A stretch of DNA of 64,000 nucleotides. Origin: Blastococcus fimeti (GTDB taxonomy: Bacteria; Actinomycetota; Actinomycetes; Mycobacteriales; Geodermatophilaceae). Under the pieces are notes generated by a model. The model did not search any database. It was not told where the DNA came from and was given only the letters and a program-made list of their open reading frames with translations. The position numbers and the translations under genes are program-made. The stretch's first letter is position 1. Every line of letters begins with the position of its first letter. Below, one piece after another: positions 55,381-63,109 of the stretch. Location: positions 1-64,000 of the forward strand of contig FNAW01000005.1 of assembly GCA_900102115.1 (NCBI GenBank). The letters run 5' to 3'.

Positions 55381-56487
55381 GTGAGTGACCTCCCTCCGCT
55401 CGATCTCTCCGCCGACGTCCTCACGCTGACCCGTGCGCTGGTCGACGTCCCCTCCGTCTCGGGGGACGAGAAGCCGCTGGCCGACCTCGTCGAGGCGGCG
55501 CTGCGCGCCCTCGGGGGCCTGGAGGTGGAGCGGATCGGCGACGCCGTCCTGGCCCGCACCAACCTGGGCCGGCCGACCCGGGTGGTGCTCGCCGGCCACC
55601 TGGACACGGTGCCGATCGCGGACAACGTCCCCAGCCGGATCGACGGTGACCTGCTCTACGGCTGCGGCACCAGCGACATGAAGTCCGGCGACGCCGTGAT
55701 GCTGCGCCTGGCCGGGCGGTTCGGCGTCCCGGGTGCGGAGCCGGCGCGCGACCTGACCTTCGTCTTCTACGACAACGAGGAGGTCGAGGCGGTCAAGAAC
55801 GGCCTCGGCCGGGTGGCCCGCGAGCGCCGGGGGTGGCTGTACGGCGATCTGGCGATCGTGCTGGAGCCCACCGACGGCGAGGTCGAGGCCGGCTGCCAGG
55901 GCACGCTGCGGGCACGGATCTCCGCCCCCGGGCACCGGGCGCACAGCGCGCGCAGCTGGCTGGGGCAGAACGCCATCCACGGGCTGGCCGGGCCGCTGGC
56001 CACGCTGGCCGCCTACCGGGCGCGGGAGGTGGAGATCGACGGCTGCACCTACCGCGAGGGGCTCAACGCCGTCGGCATCTCCGGCGGGGTGGCCGGCAAC
56101 GTGATCCCCGACGAGGCCACCCTGCTGGTCAACTTCCGCTACGCGCCCGACCGGGACGAGGACGCCGCCGAGGCGCACGTGCGCGAGGTGTTCGCGCAGG
56201 CCGTCGCCGACGGCGCCACGCTCGAGTTCGTCGACAACGCCGGCGGGGCGCTGCCGGGGCTGGCCGAGCCCGCCGCCGCGGCGTTCGTCGCGGCCGTGGG
56301 CCGGCCGGCGCGGGCGAAGTTCGGCTGGACCGACGTCGCCCGGTTCGCCGCCTTCGGCATCCCGGCGATCAACTACGGCCCCGGTGACCCCCGGCTGGCC
56401 CACACCCGCGAGGAGCACGTCGTGATCGACCGGCTGCAGCCGGCGGAGGACGCGCTGGTCGCCTACCTGTCCGGGAGCCCCGCATGA
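55381..56487 (+). CDS. dapE: Succinyl-diaminopimelate desuccinylase
   Basis: 368 residues, M20 metallopeptidase family. [14 protein letters not shown] binds the first zinc, [13 protein letters not shown] the bridging Asp, and [15 protein letters not shown] the catalytic Glu. [19 protein letters not shown] and [21 protein letters not shown] belong to the dimerisation domain, and [14 protein letters not shown] has the last His. It removes succinate to give LL-diaminopimelate. GTG 55381 fits the TAGGCT promoter pattern. It overlaps the LOG gene by 4 bases and heads an operon that continues to the EamA gene. Confidence 0.95.
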   Translation: MSDLPPLDLSADVLTLTRALVDVPSVSGDEKPLADLVEAALRALGGLEVERIGDAVLARTNLGRPTRVVLAGHLDTVPIADNVPSRIDGDLLYGCGTSDMKSGDAVMLRLAGRFGVPGAEPARDLTFVFYDNEEVEAVKNGLGRVARERRGWLYGDLAIVLEPTDGEVEAGCQGTLRARISAPGHRAHSARSWLGQNAIHGLAGPLATLAAYRAREVEIDGCTYREGLNAVGISGGVAGNVIPDEATLLVNFRYAPDRDEDAAEAHVREVFAQAVADGATLEFVDNAGGALPGLAEPAAAAFVAAVGRPARAKFGWTDVARFAAFGIPAINYGPGDPRLAHTREEHVVIDRLQPAEDALVAYLSGSPA

Positions 56488-57329
56488 CCGTTCCGCCCAC
56501 CCCGCCGGCACCGAAGGACCCGCCGGGGGGCGGACGCCGGCGCGCCCGTCACAAGGGCCCGGTGATGCTGCGCGGCGGCGAGCCCGACCCGCGGACCATC
56601 GGGACGACGACCGACCAGCGGCTGCTCGACCGCCGCGGCCCGGCCGACTGGGTGCACACCGACCCGTGGCGGGTGCTGCGCATCCAGAGCGAGTTCGTCG
56701 AGGGCTTCGGTCTGCTCGCCGAGCTGCCGCGCGCGGTCAGCGTCTTCGGCAGCGCCCGCACCCCCGCCGACCACCCGCACTACGCGGCCGGCGTCGCCAT
56801 CGGCGCGGCCCTCGCGCAGGCGGGCTACGCGGTCATGACCGGCGGCGGCCCCGGCGCGATGGAGGCGGCCAACAAGGGCGCCTGCGAGGCCGGCGGGCTC
56901 TCGGTCGGGCTGGGCATCGAGCTGCCCTTCGAGCAGGAGCTCAACGAGTGGGTCGACGTCGGCATCACCTTCCGCTACTTCTTCGTGCGCAAGACGATGT
57001 TCGTGAAGTACGCGCAGGCCTTCGTGATCCTGCCCGGCGGGTTCGGCACCCTCGACGAGCTGTTCGAGGCGCTGACGCTCGTGCAGACCGGCAAGGTGAC
57101 CCGCTTCCCGGTGATCCTCTTCGGCACCGACTACTGGTCGGGGCTCGTCGACTGGATCCGCGGCACGATGGCCGCCACCGGGACCATCGCGCAGCGGGAT
57201 CTGGACCTGCTGACCGTCACCGACGACGTCGCCGAGGTGATCGCGGCGATCCAGGCGGCGGACGCCGGCCGGGCGCCGGGGGACAACGGGGGCGGGATGC
57301 GGGCACCGCTCGGCCCGTCCGACGCCTGA
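56484..57329 (+). CDS. LOG-family protein (TIGR00730 Rossmann fold)
   Basis: 281 residues. The Rossmann part has [33 protein letters not shown] and [16 protein letters not shown], the PGGxGTxxE motif of cytokinin-nucleoside 5'-monophosphate phosphoribohydrolases (LOG) and related nucleosidases. The N-terminal ~70 residues are an additional basic, Pro-rich segment. It is next to dapE, as in mycobacteria (Rv1202/Rv1205 region, recalled). ATG 56484 overlaps the dapE stop. The true substrate in bacteria is open; purine nucleotides are likely. Confidence 0.92.
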   Translation: MTVPPTPPAPKDPPGGGRRRARHKGPVMLRGGEPDPRTIGTTTDQRLLDRRGPADWVHTDPWRVLRIQSEFVEGFGLLAELPRAVSVFGSARTPADHPHYAAGVAIGAALAQAGYAVMTGGGPGAMEAANKGACEAGGLSVGLGIELPFEQELNEWVDVGITFRYFFVRKTMFVKYAQAFVILPGGFGTLDELFEALTLVQTGKVTRFPVILFGTDYWSGLVDWIRGTMAATGTIAQRDLDLLTVTDDVAEVIAAIQAADAGRAPGDNGGGMRAPLGPSDA

Positions 57330-57330
57330 C

Positions 57331-57669
57331 GTGCTCGACCTCCTGCTCGTCCTCGTCGGCGTCGTCGTCGTGGCGGCGCTGCTGTTCCTGGGCGCCGCAG
57401 TGCTCATGGGCCGCGGGGAGACCCAGCCGCCCGCCGAGCTGGACCGGTCACCGGTGGAGCTGCCGCTCGGGCGTCCGGTCGCCGGCGACGACGTCCGGGC
57501 CGTGCGGATGACGGTGACCGTGCGGGGCTACCGGATGACCGAGGTCGACTGGCTGCTCGAGCAGCTGGCCCGGACGCTGGACGAGCGCGACGCCGAGCTC
57601 GCCGCGCTCCGGGAGCAGCGCCCGGCCCAGACCGCTCCGGCGGCACCCGAGGAGGAACCCGATGCCTGA
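57331..57669 (+). CDS. DivIVA-domain-like single-pass membrane protein
   Basis: 112 residues. One transmembrane segment at the N-terminus (LLLVLVGVVVVAALLFLGA). Residues ~60-95 hold GYRMTEVDWLLEQLARTLDERDAELAAL, which is the DivIVA N-terminal pattern (RGYxxxEVDxLL). An acidic/Pro tail ends the protein. DivIVA proteins bind curved membranes and recruit wall-synthesis proteins; the small version could be a local adaptor. GTG 57331 is 1 base after the LOG stop, and the end overlaps the SRPBCC gene by 8 bases. Confidence 0.88.
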   Translation: MLDLLLVLVGVVVVAALLFLGAAVLMGRGETQPPAELDRSPVELPLGRPVAGDDVRAVRMTVTVRGYRMTEVDWLLEQLARTLDERDAELAALREQRPAQTAPAAPEEEPDA

Positions 57670-58141
57670 GCTGGTCGAGCGGATCGACGTCGAGGCGACC
57701 CCCGAGCGCGTCTGGGACGTGCTCACCGACTGGGTCGGGCAGGGCGAGTGGATGGTCGCCACCGACGTCGAGACCGTCGGCGGGCCGGCCCAGGGGGTCG
57801 GCGGGCGCCTGGCGGCGCGCACCGGACTGCCGCTGCCCGGCGGCCGGCACCTCGGGCTGCTCGACACCATGGTGATCACGAAGTGGGAGCCCCACCGGCT
57901 GGTCGAGGTGCAGCACACCGGGCGGGTGATCCGGGGGCCCGGCATCTTCGAGATCGAGCCGCGCGGCGAGCACGCCACCTTCGTCTGGACCGAACGCTTC
58001 TACCTGCCCTGGGGCTGGTTCGGCGTGGTGCTGACCCCGGGCTGGTACGCCGTCCGGCCGTTCGTGCGCTGGGGCGTGCGCCGTTCCCTGCGGCGGTTCG
58101 CCGCCGTGGCGGCCCGGGCGGGGGGAGCGCCGGCCCGGTGA
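57662..58141 (+). CDS. SRPBCC-family protein
   Basis: 159 residues. LVERIDVEATPERVWDVLTDW is the usual first strand and helix; LGLLDTMVITKWEPHRLVEV and HTGRVIRGPGIFEIEP come next, and FVWTERFYLPWGW is the last strand. This helix-grip fold carries hydrophobic ligands or cyclises polyketides; no specific ligand can be inferred. The C-terminal helix is basic (VRRSLRRFAAVAARA). ATG 57662 overlaps the DivIVA-like gene by 8 bases, and its stop is shared with the EamA start, so it is in the middle of the dapE operon. Confidence 0.88.
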   Translation: MPELVERIDVEATPERVWDVLTDWVGQGEWMVATDVETVGGPAQGVGGRLAARTGLPLPGGRHLGLLDTMVITKWEPHRLVEVQHTGRVIRGPGIFEIEPRGEHATFVWTERFYLPWGWFGVVLTPGWYAVRPFVRWGVRRSLRRFAAVAARAGGAPAR

Positions 58142-59040
58142 GCCGCCGGGGGTGGGCGCTGTTCCTGGCCATGTCGGCCATCTGGGGCGTGCCGTACCTG
58201 CTGATCAAGGTTGCCGTCGACGAGGTGTCGCCGGTGGTCGTGGTCTTCGTGCGCTGCGCGATCGGCGCGGCCCTGCTGCTGCCGTGGACAATCCGCCGCG
58301 GCGGCCTGGGCTCGGCGCTGCGCTGGTGGCGCTGGCTGCTGGTCTTCACCGTGCTGGAGCTGACGGCGCCGTGGCTGCTGCTCTCCTACGCCGAGCAGTC
58401 GCTGTCCTCCTCGCTCACCGGTCTGCTGGTGGCCGCGGTGCCCTTCGTCGCTGCGCTGGCCGGGCGGCTGGCGGGGGAGGAGGAACGGCTCACCCCGGTG
58501 CGGATGGCCGGCATGGGGCTCGGCGTCGTCGGCATCGCGGCGCTGCTCGGGCTGGACACCGGCGGCGCGCAGCTGCTGCCCGTGGTCGCGGTCGGGCTGG
58601 TGGTCGTGGGCTATGCGACCGCGCCGCTGGTGGTCAGCCGCCGGCTGCCCGACGTGCCCGGGGTGGCGGCCGCGTCGGTGGCGCTGGCGGTCACCACGGT
58701 CGTCTACGCGCCGTTCGCCCTGCCGCAGCTCGGGGACGCCGTCGATGCCTCCGGCGAGGCGCTGCTGTCCCTCGCCGCGCTCGGCGTGCTGTGCACCGCG
58801 GTCGCGCTGGCGCTGTTCTTCGCCCTCATCCGGGAGGTCGGCCCGCAGCGGGCGCTGGTGATCACCTTCGTCAACCCGGCGGTCGCGGTGCTGCTGGGCG
58901 TGCTGCTCCTCGACGAGCCGTTCACCCTCGGCATCGCGCTCGGAATGCCGCTGGTGCTGGCCGGCTGCGTGCTCGCCACCCGCCGCAACAGCAACGCGAC
59001 GCCGGTCGGCGACGGCGCCCTGGACGCCGCGGCCCGCTGA
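58138..59040 (+). CDS. EamA-family drug/metabolite transporter
   Basis: 300 residues, ten membrane segments in two EamA halves. The first half begins WALFLAMSAIWGVPYLLIKVA and includes RCAIGAALLLPW. The second starts near VVAVGLVVVGYATAPLVVS and ends with the usual ITFVNPAVAVLLGVLLLDEPF. Exporter of amino acids or other metabolites by family; the link with dapE could mean an amino acid, but this is speculation. GTG 58138 overlaps the SRPBCC stop (GTGA). Last gene of the operon; an 18-bp palindrome follows. Confidence 0.92.
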   Translation: MSRRGWALFLAMSAIWGVPYLLIKVAVDEVSPVVVVFVRCAIGAALLLPWTIRRGGLGSALRWWRWLLVFTVLELTAPWLLLSYAEQSLSSSLTGLLVAAVPFVAALAGRLAGEEERLTPVRMAGMGLGVVGIAALLGLDTGGAQLLPVVAVGLVVVGYATAPLVVSRRLPDVPGVAAASVALAVTTVVYAPFALPQLGDAVDASGEALLSLAALGVLCTAVALALFFALIREVGPQRALVITFVNPAVAVLLGVLLLDEPFTLGIALGMPLVLAGCVLATRRNSNATPVGDGALDAAAR

Positions 59041-59047
59041 CCCGTCT

Positions 59048-59065
59048 GCTTCTCCGCGGAGAAGC
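59048..59065. promoter_or_regulatory. Perfect 18-bp palindrome between EamA gene and tag
   Basis: GCTTCTCCG/CGGAGAAGC with no spacer, 8 bases after the EamA stop. Could be a terminator stem or an operator for tag, 24 bases before its TACGGT element. Confidence 0.4.
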
Positions 59066-59089
59066 GGGTAGGGCGTCGGCGCCCGGTAC

Positions 59090-59095
59090 TACGGT
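59090..59095 (+). promoter_or_regulatory. Candidate -10 element for leaderless tag
   Basis: TACGGT, 7 bases before GTG 59103. Confidence 0.5.
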
Positions 59096-59102
59096 CGCCG
59101 AC

Positions 59103-59645
59103 GTGCAGCGCTGCGCCTGGGCCGAGTCGTCCCCCGACTACGTCGCCTACCACGACGAGGAGTGGGGGACGCCGCTGCACGGCGACGACGCCCTCTTCGA
59201 ACGCCTCTGCCTGGAAGCGTTCCAGTCGGGGCTGTCCTGGATCACCATCCTGCGCAAGCGGCCGGCGTTCCGGGCGGCGTTCGCCGGCTTCTCGATCGAC
59301 GCGGTCGCGGAGTTCGACGCCGACGACGAGGCCCGGCTGATGGCCGACACCGGGATCGTGCGCAACCGGGCCAAGATCTCCGCCGCCGTCCGCAACGCCC
59401 GGACCGCGCAGCAGCAGCCCGAGGGCCTCTCCGCACTGCTCTGGTCGTTCGCACCGAGCGGCACGCGGCTCCGTCCGGCCACCCTCGCCGACGTCCCCGC
59501 GACCACTGCGGAATCGGTCGCGATGGCCAAGGAGCTCAAGCGCCGCGGGTTCGTCTTCGTCGGCCCGACGACCGCCTACGCGCTCATGCAGGCCACCGGG
59601 ATGGTCGACGATCACGTGGCCGACTGCTTCCGCGCGTCACCCTGA
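59103..59645 (+). CDS. tag: DNA-3-methyladenine glycosylase I
   Basis: 180 residues. RCAWAESSPDYVAYHDEEWG at the N-terminus carries the zinc Cys and His and the family signature. QSGLSWITILRKRPAFRAAF is the helix-hairpin-helix region with the base-binding Glu nearby, and DDHVADCF near the end gives the last two zinc ligands. It removes 3-methyladenine from DNA in base excision repair. GTG 59103 has the leaderless TACGGT pattern. DUF3117 follows, the same order as Rv1210-Rv1211 (recalled). Confidence 0.95.
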   Translation: MQRCAWAESSPDYVAYHDEEWGTPLHGDDALFERLCLEAFQSGLSWITILRKRPAFRAAFAGFSIDAVAEFDADDEARLMADTGIVRNRAKISAAVRNARTAQQQPEGLSALLWSFAPSGTRLRPATLADVPATTAESVAMAKELKRRGFVFVGPTTAYALMQATGMVDDHVADCFRASP

Positions 59646-59769
59646 AGGGACCTCGTGTTGGACGACGGAGCCGCATACGGGATCATTGGCCTCGGAGTTC
59701 CAGCAGCGATGGACGCCACCCCACCTCCCGCCCCGGCGGGAAGCGGTGTGGCCGGCGAAGGAGGCACGC

Positions 59770-59937
59770 ATGGCGGCCATGAAGCCGCGCACGGGTGAAG
59801 GTCCCCTCGAGGTGACCAAGGAAGGCCGCGGCCTGGTCATGCGCGTGCCGCTCGAGGGAGGCGGTCGCCTCGTCGTCGAGCTGTCGCCCGACGAGGCGGC
59901 AGCGCTGTCGGAGGCGCTCAAGGGCGCGACCAGCTGA
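59770..59937 (+). CDS. DUF3117 small conserved protein
   Basis: 55 residues: MAAMKPRTGEGPLEVTKEGR and then GLVMRVPLEGGGRLVVEL, SPDEAAALSEALKGATS. This is DUF3117, one of the most conserved short proteins of actinobacteria, of unknown role. The sequence has almost no variation from mycobacterial members (recalled). The open frame extends 28 codons upstream to ATG 59686 but the family start is at 59770. Its TGA overlaps a CTG that could start the M17 gene. Confidence 0.95.
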   Translation: MAAMKPRTGEGPLEVTKEGRGLVMRVPLEGGGRLVVELSPDEAAALSEALKGATS

Positions 59938-60008
59938 CCACCTCCGCCGAGCTGCCCCCGGGCAGCGCAGCGCAGGACGACACGGCCCCGGCCGCCGGCG
60001 ACGAGCCG

Positions 60009-61541
60009 GTGGCCGGGGCCGCGCCGTTCCCGGCGGTGGTCCTGCTCGGCGAGCTCCCGGACCTCGGCACCGGGGACCTGCTCGCCGTCCCCGTCGGGGA
60101 GGGGGGCGCGCTGCCCGCCTGGCTCACGGGCCCCGCCCCCGCCATCAGCCCGGAGCTGCTCACCGGCGCGCTCGCCGACACCGGCAACACCGGGAGCGCC
60201 GGCACGATCACCAACGTGCCGATCGCCGGCCGCCGGCCCCGCAGCGTCCTCGCGGTCGGCGCGGGGGCGGGCACGCTGCCGGAGCTGCGGCGCTACGTCG
60301 GGATCTGCGTGCGCCGCGCCCAGACGCTGGCCGAGCACGGCGCGACCCGGCTCGTGCTGCCGCTCGACGGCGCCCGCGCGCCCGCCGGCCCCGAGGAGAT
60401 CCGCGCCGCCGTCGAGGCCGCGCTGCTGAGCGGCTACCGCTACCGCGACTCCTCGGCCTGCCCGCCCCGCCGCCTGGTCACGGTGGCCGTCGTCGCCTCG
60501 GCGGCCGGGGCCGGAGGAGCCGCGGCCGCCGCCGCCGGCGAGGTGACCGCCGGCTCGGTGGCGTGGGCACGCGACCTGGTCAACACGCGGCCGCACCGGA
60601 AGAACCCGGCCTGGCTGGCCGAGCAGGCCCGGCTCCGGCTGGGCGCCCTGCCGCACGTCACGGTCACCGTGCTCGGGCCCGACGAGCTGCGCGCCGGGGG
60701 CTTCGGCGGCGTCCTCGCCGTGGGTGGGGGCTCCGCGTCGCCGCCCTGCGTCGTCGTCGCCTCCTACCGGCCGCCGTCGGCGGGTCCGGCGCACCCGGTG
60801 CTCGTGGGCAAGGGGATCACCTTCGACACCGGCGGGCTGTCCATCAAGACCAACGCGGGCATGCGGCACATGGCGACCGACATGGCCGGGGGAGCCGCCG
60901 TGCTCGCCGCTGTCGACGCCGCGGCGCGGCTGGCGCTGCCGGTCGCGGTCACCGCCGTCGTCCCGGCCGCGGAGAACGCCGTGTCGGGCGCCGCCTACCG
61001 CCCGGCCGACGTGGTGCGGCACGTCGGCGGGCGGACCACCGAGGTGCGGAACACCGATGCCGAGGGCCGGCTGCTCCTGGCCGACGCGCTGGCCCACGCC
61101 CGCCTCGAGCTGGGCGCCACGGTGCTGGTGGACGTCGCCACGCTGACCGGTGCGATGAAGCAGGCGCTGGGCGCCCGGACCGGTGGGCTGTACGCGACCA
61201 CCGACGGGCTGGCCGACGCGCTGTGCGCCGCCGGTGCCGCGGCGGGCGAGGAGCTGTGGCGGCTGCCCCTGGCGCAGGAGTACGGCGACCTGCTGGACAG
61301 CCCCGTCGCCGACGCCCACAACGCACCCGGCAACCCGGGCGGCACGACGGCGGCGCTGTTCCTGCAGCCGTTCGCCGGAGGGCTGCCCTGGGCGCACCTG
61401 GACATCGCGGGGCCGGCCCGGTCGGGCTCGGACCACGCCGAGACGGTCAAGGGCGGCACCGGCTTCGGCACCCGCACGTTGCTGCGCTGGCTGGAGGCCG
61501 GCGCGCGTCCGGACGGCGATCCTGTAGAGAGGTCGGGATGA
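60009..61541 (+). CDS. Leucyl aminopeptidase, M17 family
   Basis: 510 residues from GTG 60009. N-terminal macro-like domain: FPAVVLLGELPDLGTGDLLA. The catalytic domain has VGKGITFDTGGLSIKTNAGM with the zinc Lys and Asp near residue 275, HMATDMAGGAAVL, and the signature NTDAEGRLLLADAL near 350. It hydrolyses N-terminal residues of peptides, using two metal ions in a hexamer. The frame is open upstream to CTG 59934, which overlaps the DUF3117 stop as CTGA and would add 25 residues. Stop overlaps the next gene by 4 bases. Confidence 0.92.
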   Translation: MAGAAPFPAVVLLGELPDLGTGDLLAVPVGEGGALPAWLTGPAPAISPELLTGALADTGNTGSAGTITNVPIAGRRPRSVLAVGAGAGTLPELRRYVGICVRRAQTLAEHGATRLVLPLDGARAPAGPEEIRAAVEAALLSGYRYRDSSACPPRRLVTVAVVASAAGAGGAAAAAAGEVTAGSVAWARDLVNTRPHRKNPAWLAEQARLRLGALPHVTVTVLGPDELRAGGFGGVLAVGGGSASPPCVVVASYRPPSAGPAHPVLVGKGITFDTGGLSIKTNAGMRHMATDMAGGAAVLAAVDAAARLALPVAVTAVVPAAENAVSGAAYRPADVVRHVGGRTTEVRNTDAEGRLLLADALAHARLELGATVLVDVATLTGAMKQALGARTGGLYATTDGLADALCAAGAAAGEELWRLPLAQEYGDLLDSPVADAHNAPGNPGGTTAALFLQPFAGGLPWAHLDIAGPARSGSDHAETVKGGTGFGTRTLLRWLEAGARPDGDPVERSG

Positions 61542-63007
61542 GCGAGGACGAGCAGCAGGGTGTCGTGTTCCCGGCAGGACCGGACGGCCGGCGGAGCACC
61601 GCGGCCCTGGGCCGGGCGGTGACCGCCGACGCGCTGCGTCCGGTCGATGCCGCCGGGGCTCTGGCAGCCGAGCGGGAGACCAACTGGCGGGGCGGGTACC
61701 TCACCCACTTCCGGCGCCTGGTGGAGGCGGGGCTGCCCTCCGCGACGGCGGCGCGCGCCATCGCCGACGCCGGCCTGACCGCCCTGCACGCGCGGATGCG
61801 GGTGTCCGGTCCCGACGGGGAGACCCCGCTCGACGGACTGGCCACCGCGCCCGCCGGCAGGACCATGCACACGGCGGAGGTGCGCGGGAGCGCCGAGCCC
61901 GAGCGGGAGCTGTCCCTGCCCTTCCACGGCGGACGGCTCCGGGGCGACGCGCTGCTGCGGCAGCTGGACACCTGGGTCGCGGCCGGGGTCGTCGAGCCGT
62001 CGTGCGCCGAGGCGGTCCGCACCGTCGCCGCGCACCCCGAGTGGCTGGCGCTGCCGGACAGCACCGTGGTGGTGCTGGGCGCCGGCGCCGAGATGGGTCC
62101 GCTGACCGCGCTGCTGCGGTGGGGCGCCCGGGTGGCCGGCGTCGACCTGCCGCGGACGGCGCTGTGGACGCGGGTACTCGACACCGCCCGCGGGAGCGCC
62201 GGCACCCTGCTGGTGCCGGTCGACGAGCCCGGGGCGGAGGCCGACCCCGCCCGCGCGGGTGCCGACCTGATCACCGAGGTACCCGCGGTGGCCGACTGGC
62301 TCGCGACGGTCCCCGGGCGCCCGGTGCTCGGCAACTACGTCTACGCCGACGGCGCCACCAACGTGCGGGTGTCGACCGCCGTCGACGCGCTGACCGTGCG
62401 GCTGACGGCGGAACGACCGGAGGCGGCGCTGGCGTTCCTGGCCACCCCCACCGACGTCTTCGCCGTCCCGGCCGACGCGGTGGCGCAGTCCGTCCGGGCC
62501 TACGCCGACCGCTCGCGCGGGGCGAAGCTGCTGGGCCGCCCGCTGCGCACGGTCTCGGGCGGCCGGCTGCTGCAGCGCGCGTACGTGCCCGGCACCGACC
62601 CCGGTATCGCCGACAGCCTGGTCGCCCAGCAGGGGCCCAACTACGCGCTGGCCAAGCGGCTGCAGCGCTGGCGCGCGACGACGGCGCGGACGGCGGGGAC
62701 CACGGTGTCGATGAACGTGGCGCCGCCGACCCGCACCCGCTCGGTGGTGAAGAACCGCGCCCTGGCCGCCGCCTACGCGGGCGCGCACCGGTTCGGCGTC
62801 GAGATCTTCGAGCCGGCCACCTCCAACGTGCTGATGGCCGCGCTGCTGGTGCACGACCTGCACACCGGCGGCGGGCCGGCGCACGCGCACCCGTGGCAGG
62901 ACGAGGCGCACGAGGCGGCGCACGGCGGCCTCTGGCGGGCCGCCTACCAGCCGCGCAGCGCGCTCGGGCTGGCCGCGCTGCTCGGCTACGGAGCGGCCCG
63001 GGGCTGA
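61538..63007 (+). CDS. Conserved protein with Rossmann nucleotide motif, function unknown
   Basis: 489 residues. Residues ~60-160 are helical with TNWRGGYLTHFRRLVEAGLPS. Near residue 185 VVVLGAGAEMGPLTALLRWGA resembles a dinucleotide- or SAM-binding beta-alpha-beta turn, followed by VAGVDLPRTALWTRVLDTAR. The last ~100 residues hold MNVAPPTRTRSVVKNRALAAAYAGA and FGVEIFEPATSNVLMAALLVHDL. I recall similar proteins in other actinobacteria and a few algae, without function. ATG 61538 overlaps the M17 stop (ATGA). Confidence 0.8.
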   Translation: MSEDEQQGVVFPAGPDGRRSTAALGRAVTADALRPVDAAGALAAERETNWRGGYLTHFRRLVEAGLPSATAARAIADAGLTALHARMRVSGPDGETPLDGLATAPAGRTMHTAEVRGSAEPERELSLPFHGGRLRGDALLRQLDTWVAAGVVEPSCAEAVRTVAAHPEWLALPDSTVVVLGAGAEMGPLTALLRWGARVAGVDLPRTALWTRVLDTARGSAGTLLVPVDEPGAEADPARAGADLITEVPAVADWLATVPGRPVLGNYVYADGATNVRVSTAVDALTVRLTAERPEAALAFLATPTDVFAVPADAVAQSVRAYADRSRGAKLLGRPLRTVSGGRLLQRAYVPGTDPGIADSLVAQQGPNYALAKRLQRWRATTARTAGTTVSMNVAPPTRTRSVVKNRALAAAYAGAHRFGVEIFEPATSNVLMAALLVHDLHTGGGPAHAHPWQDEAHEAAHGGLWRAAYQPRSALGLAALLGYGAARG

Positions 63008-63014
63008 GCGGGCC

Positions 63015-63051
63015 CGGCGCTGACACGGGCCGTCCGGCCGTGTCAGCGCCG
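63015..63051 (+). terminator. Hairpin after the Rossmann protein gene, before drrA-like gene
   Basis: Perfect 14-base arms (63015-63028 and 63038-63051, core GGCGCTGACACGG/CCGTGTCAGCGCC) with a 9-base loop, 7 bases after the stop. TGTCAGCGC occurs again at 63064-63072, so an operator role is also possible. Confidence 0.55.
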
Positions 63052-63109
63052 TGTGCGGGGCCTGTCAGCGCGCTCTCCCATCGTCGACCCCGACGAAGGG
63101 AGATCCACC

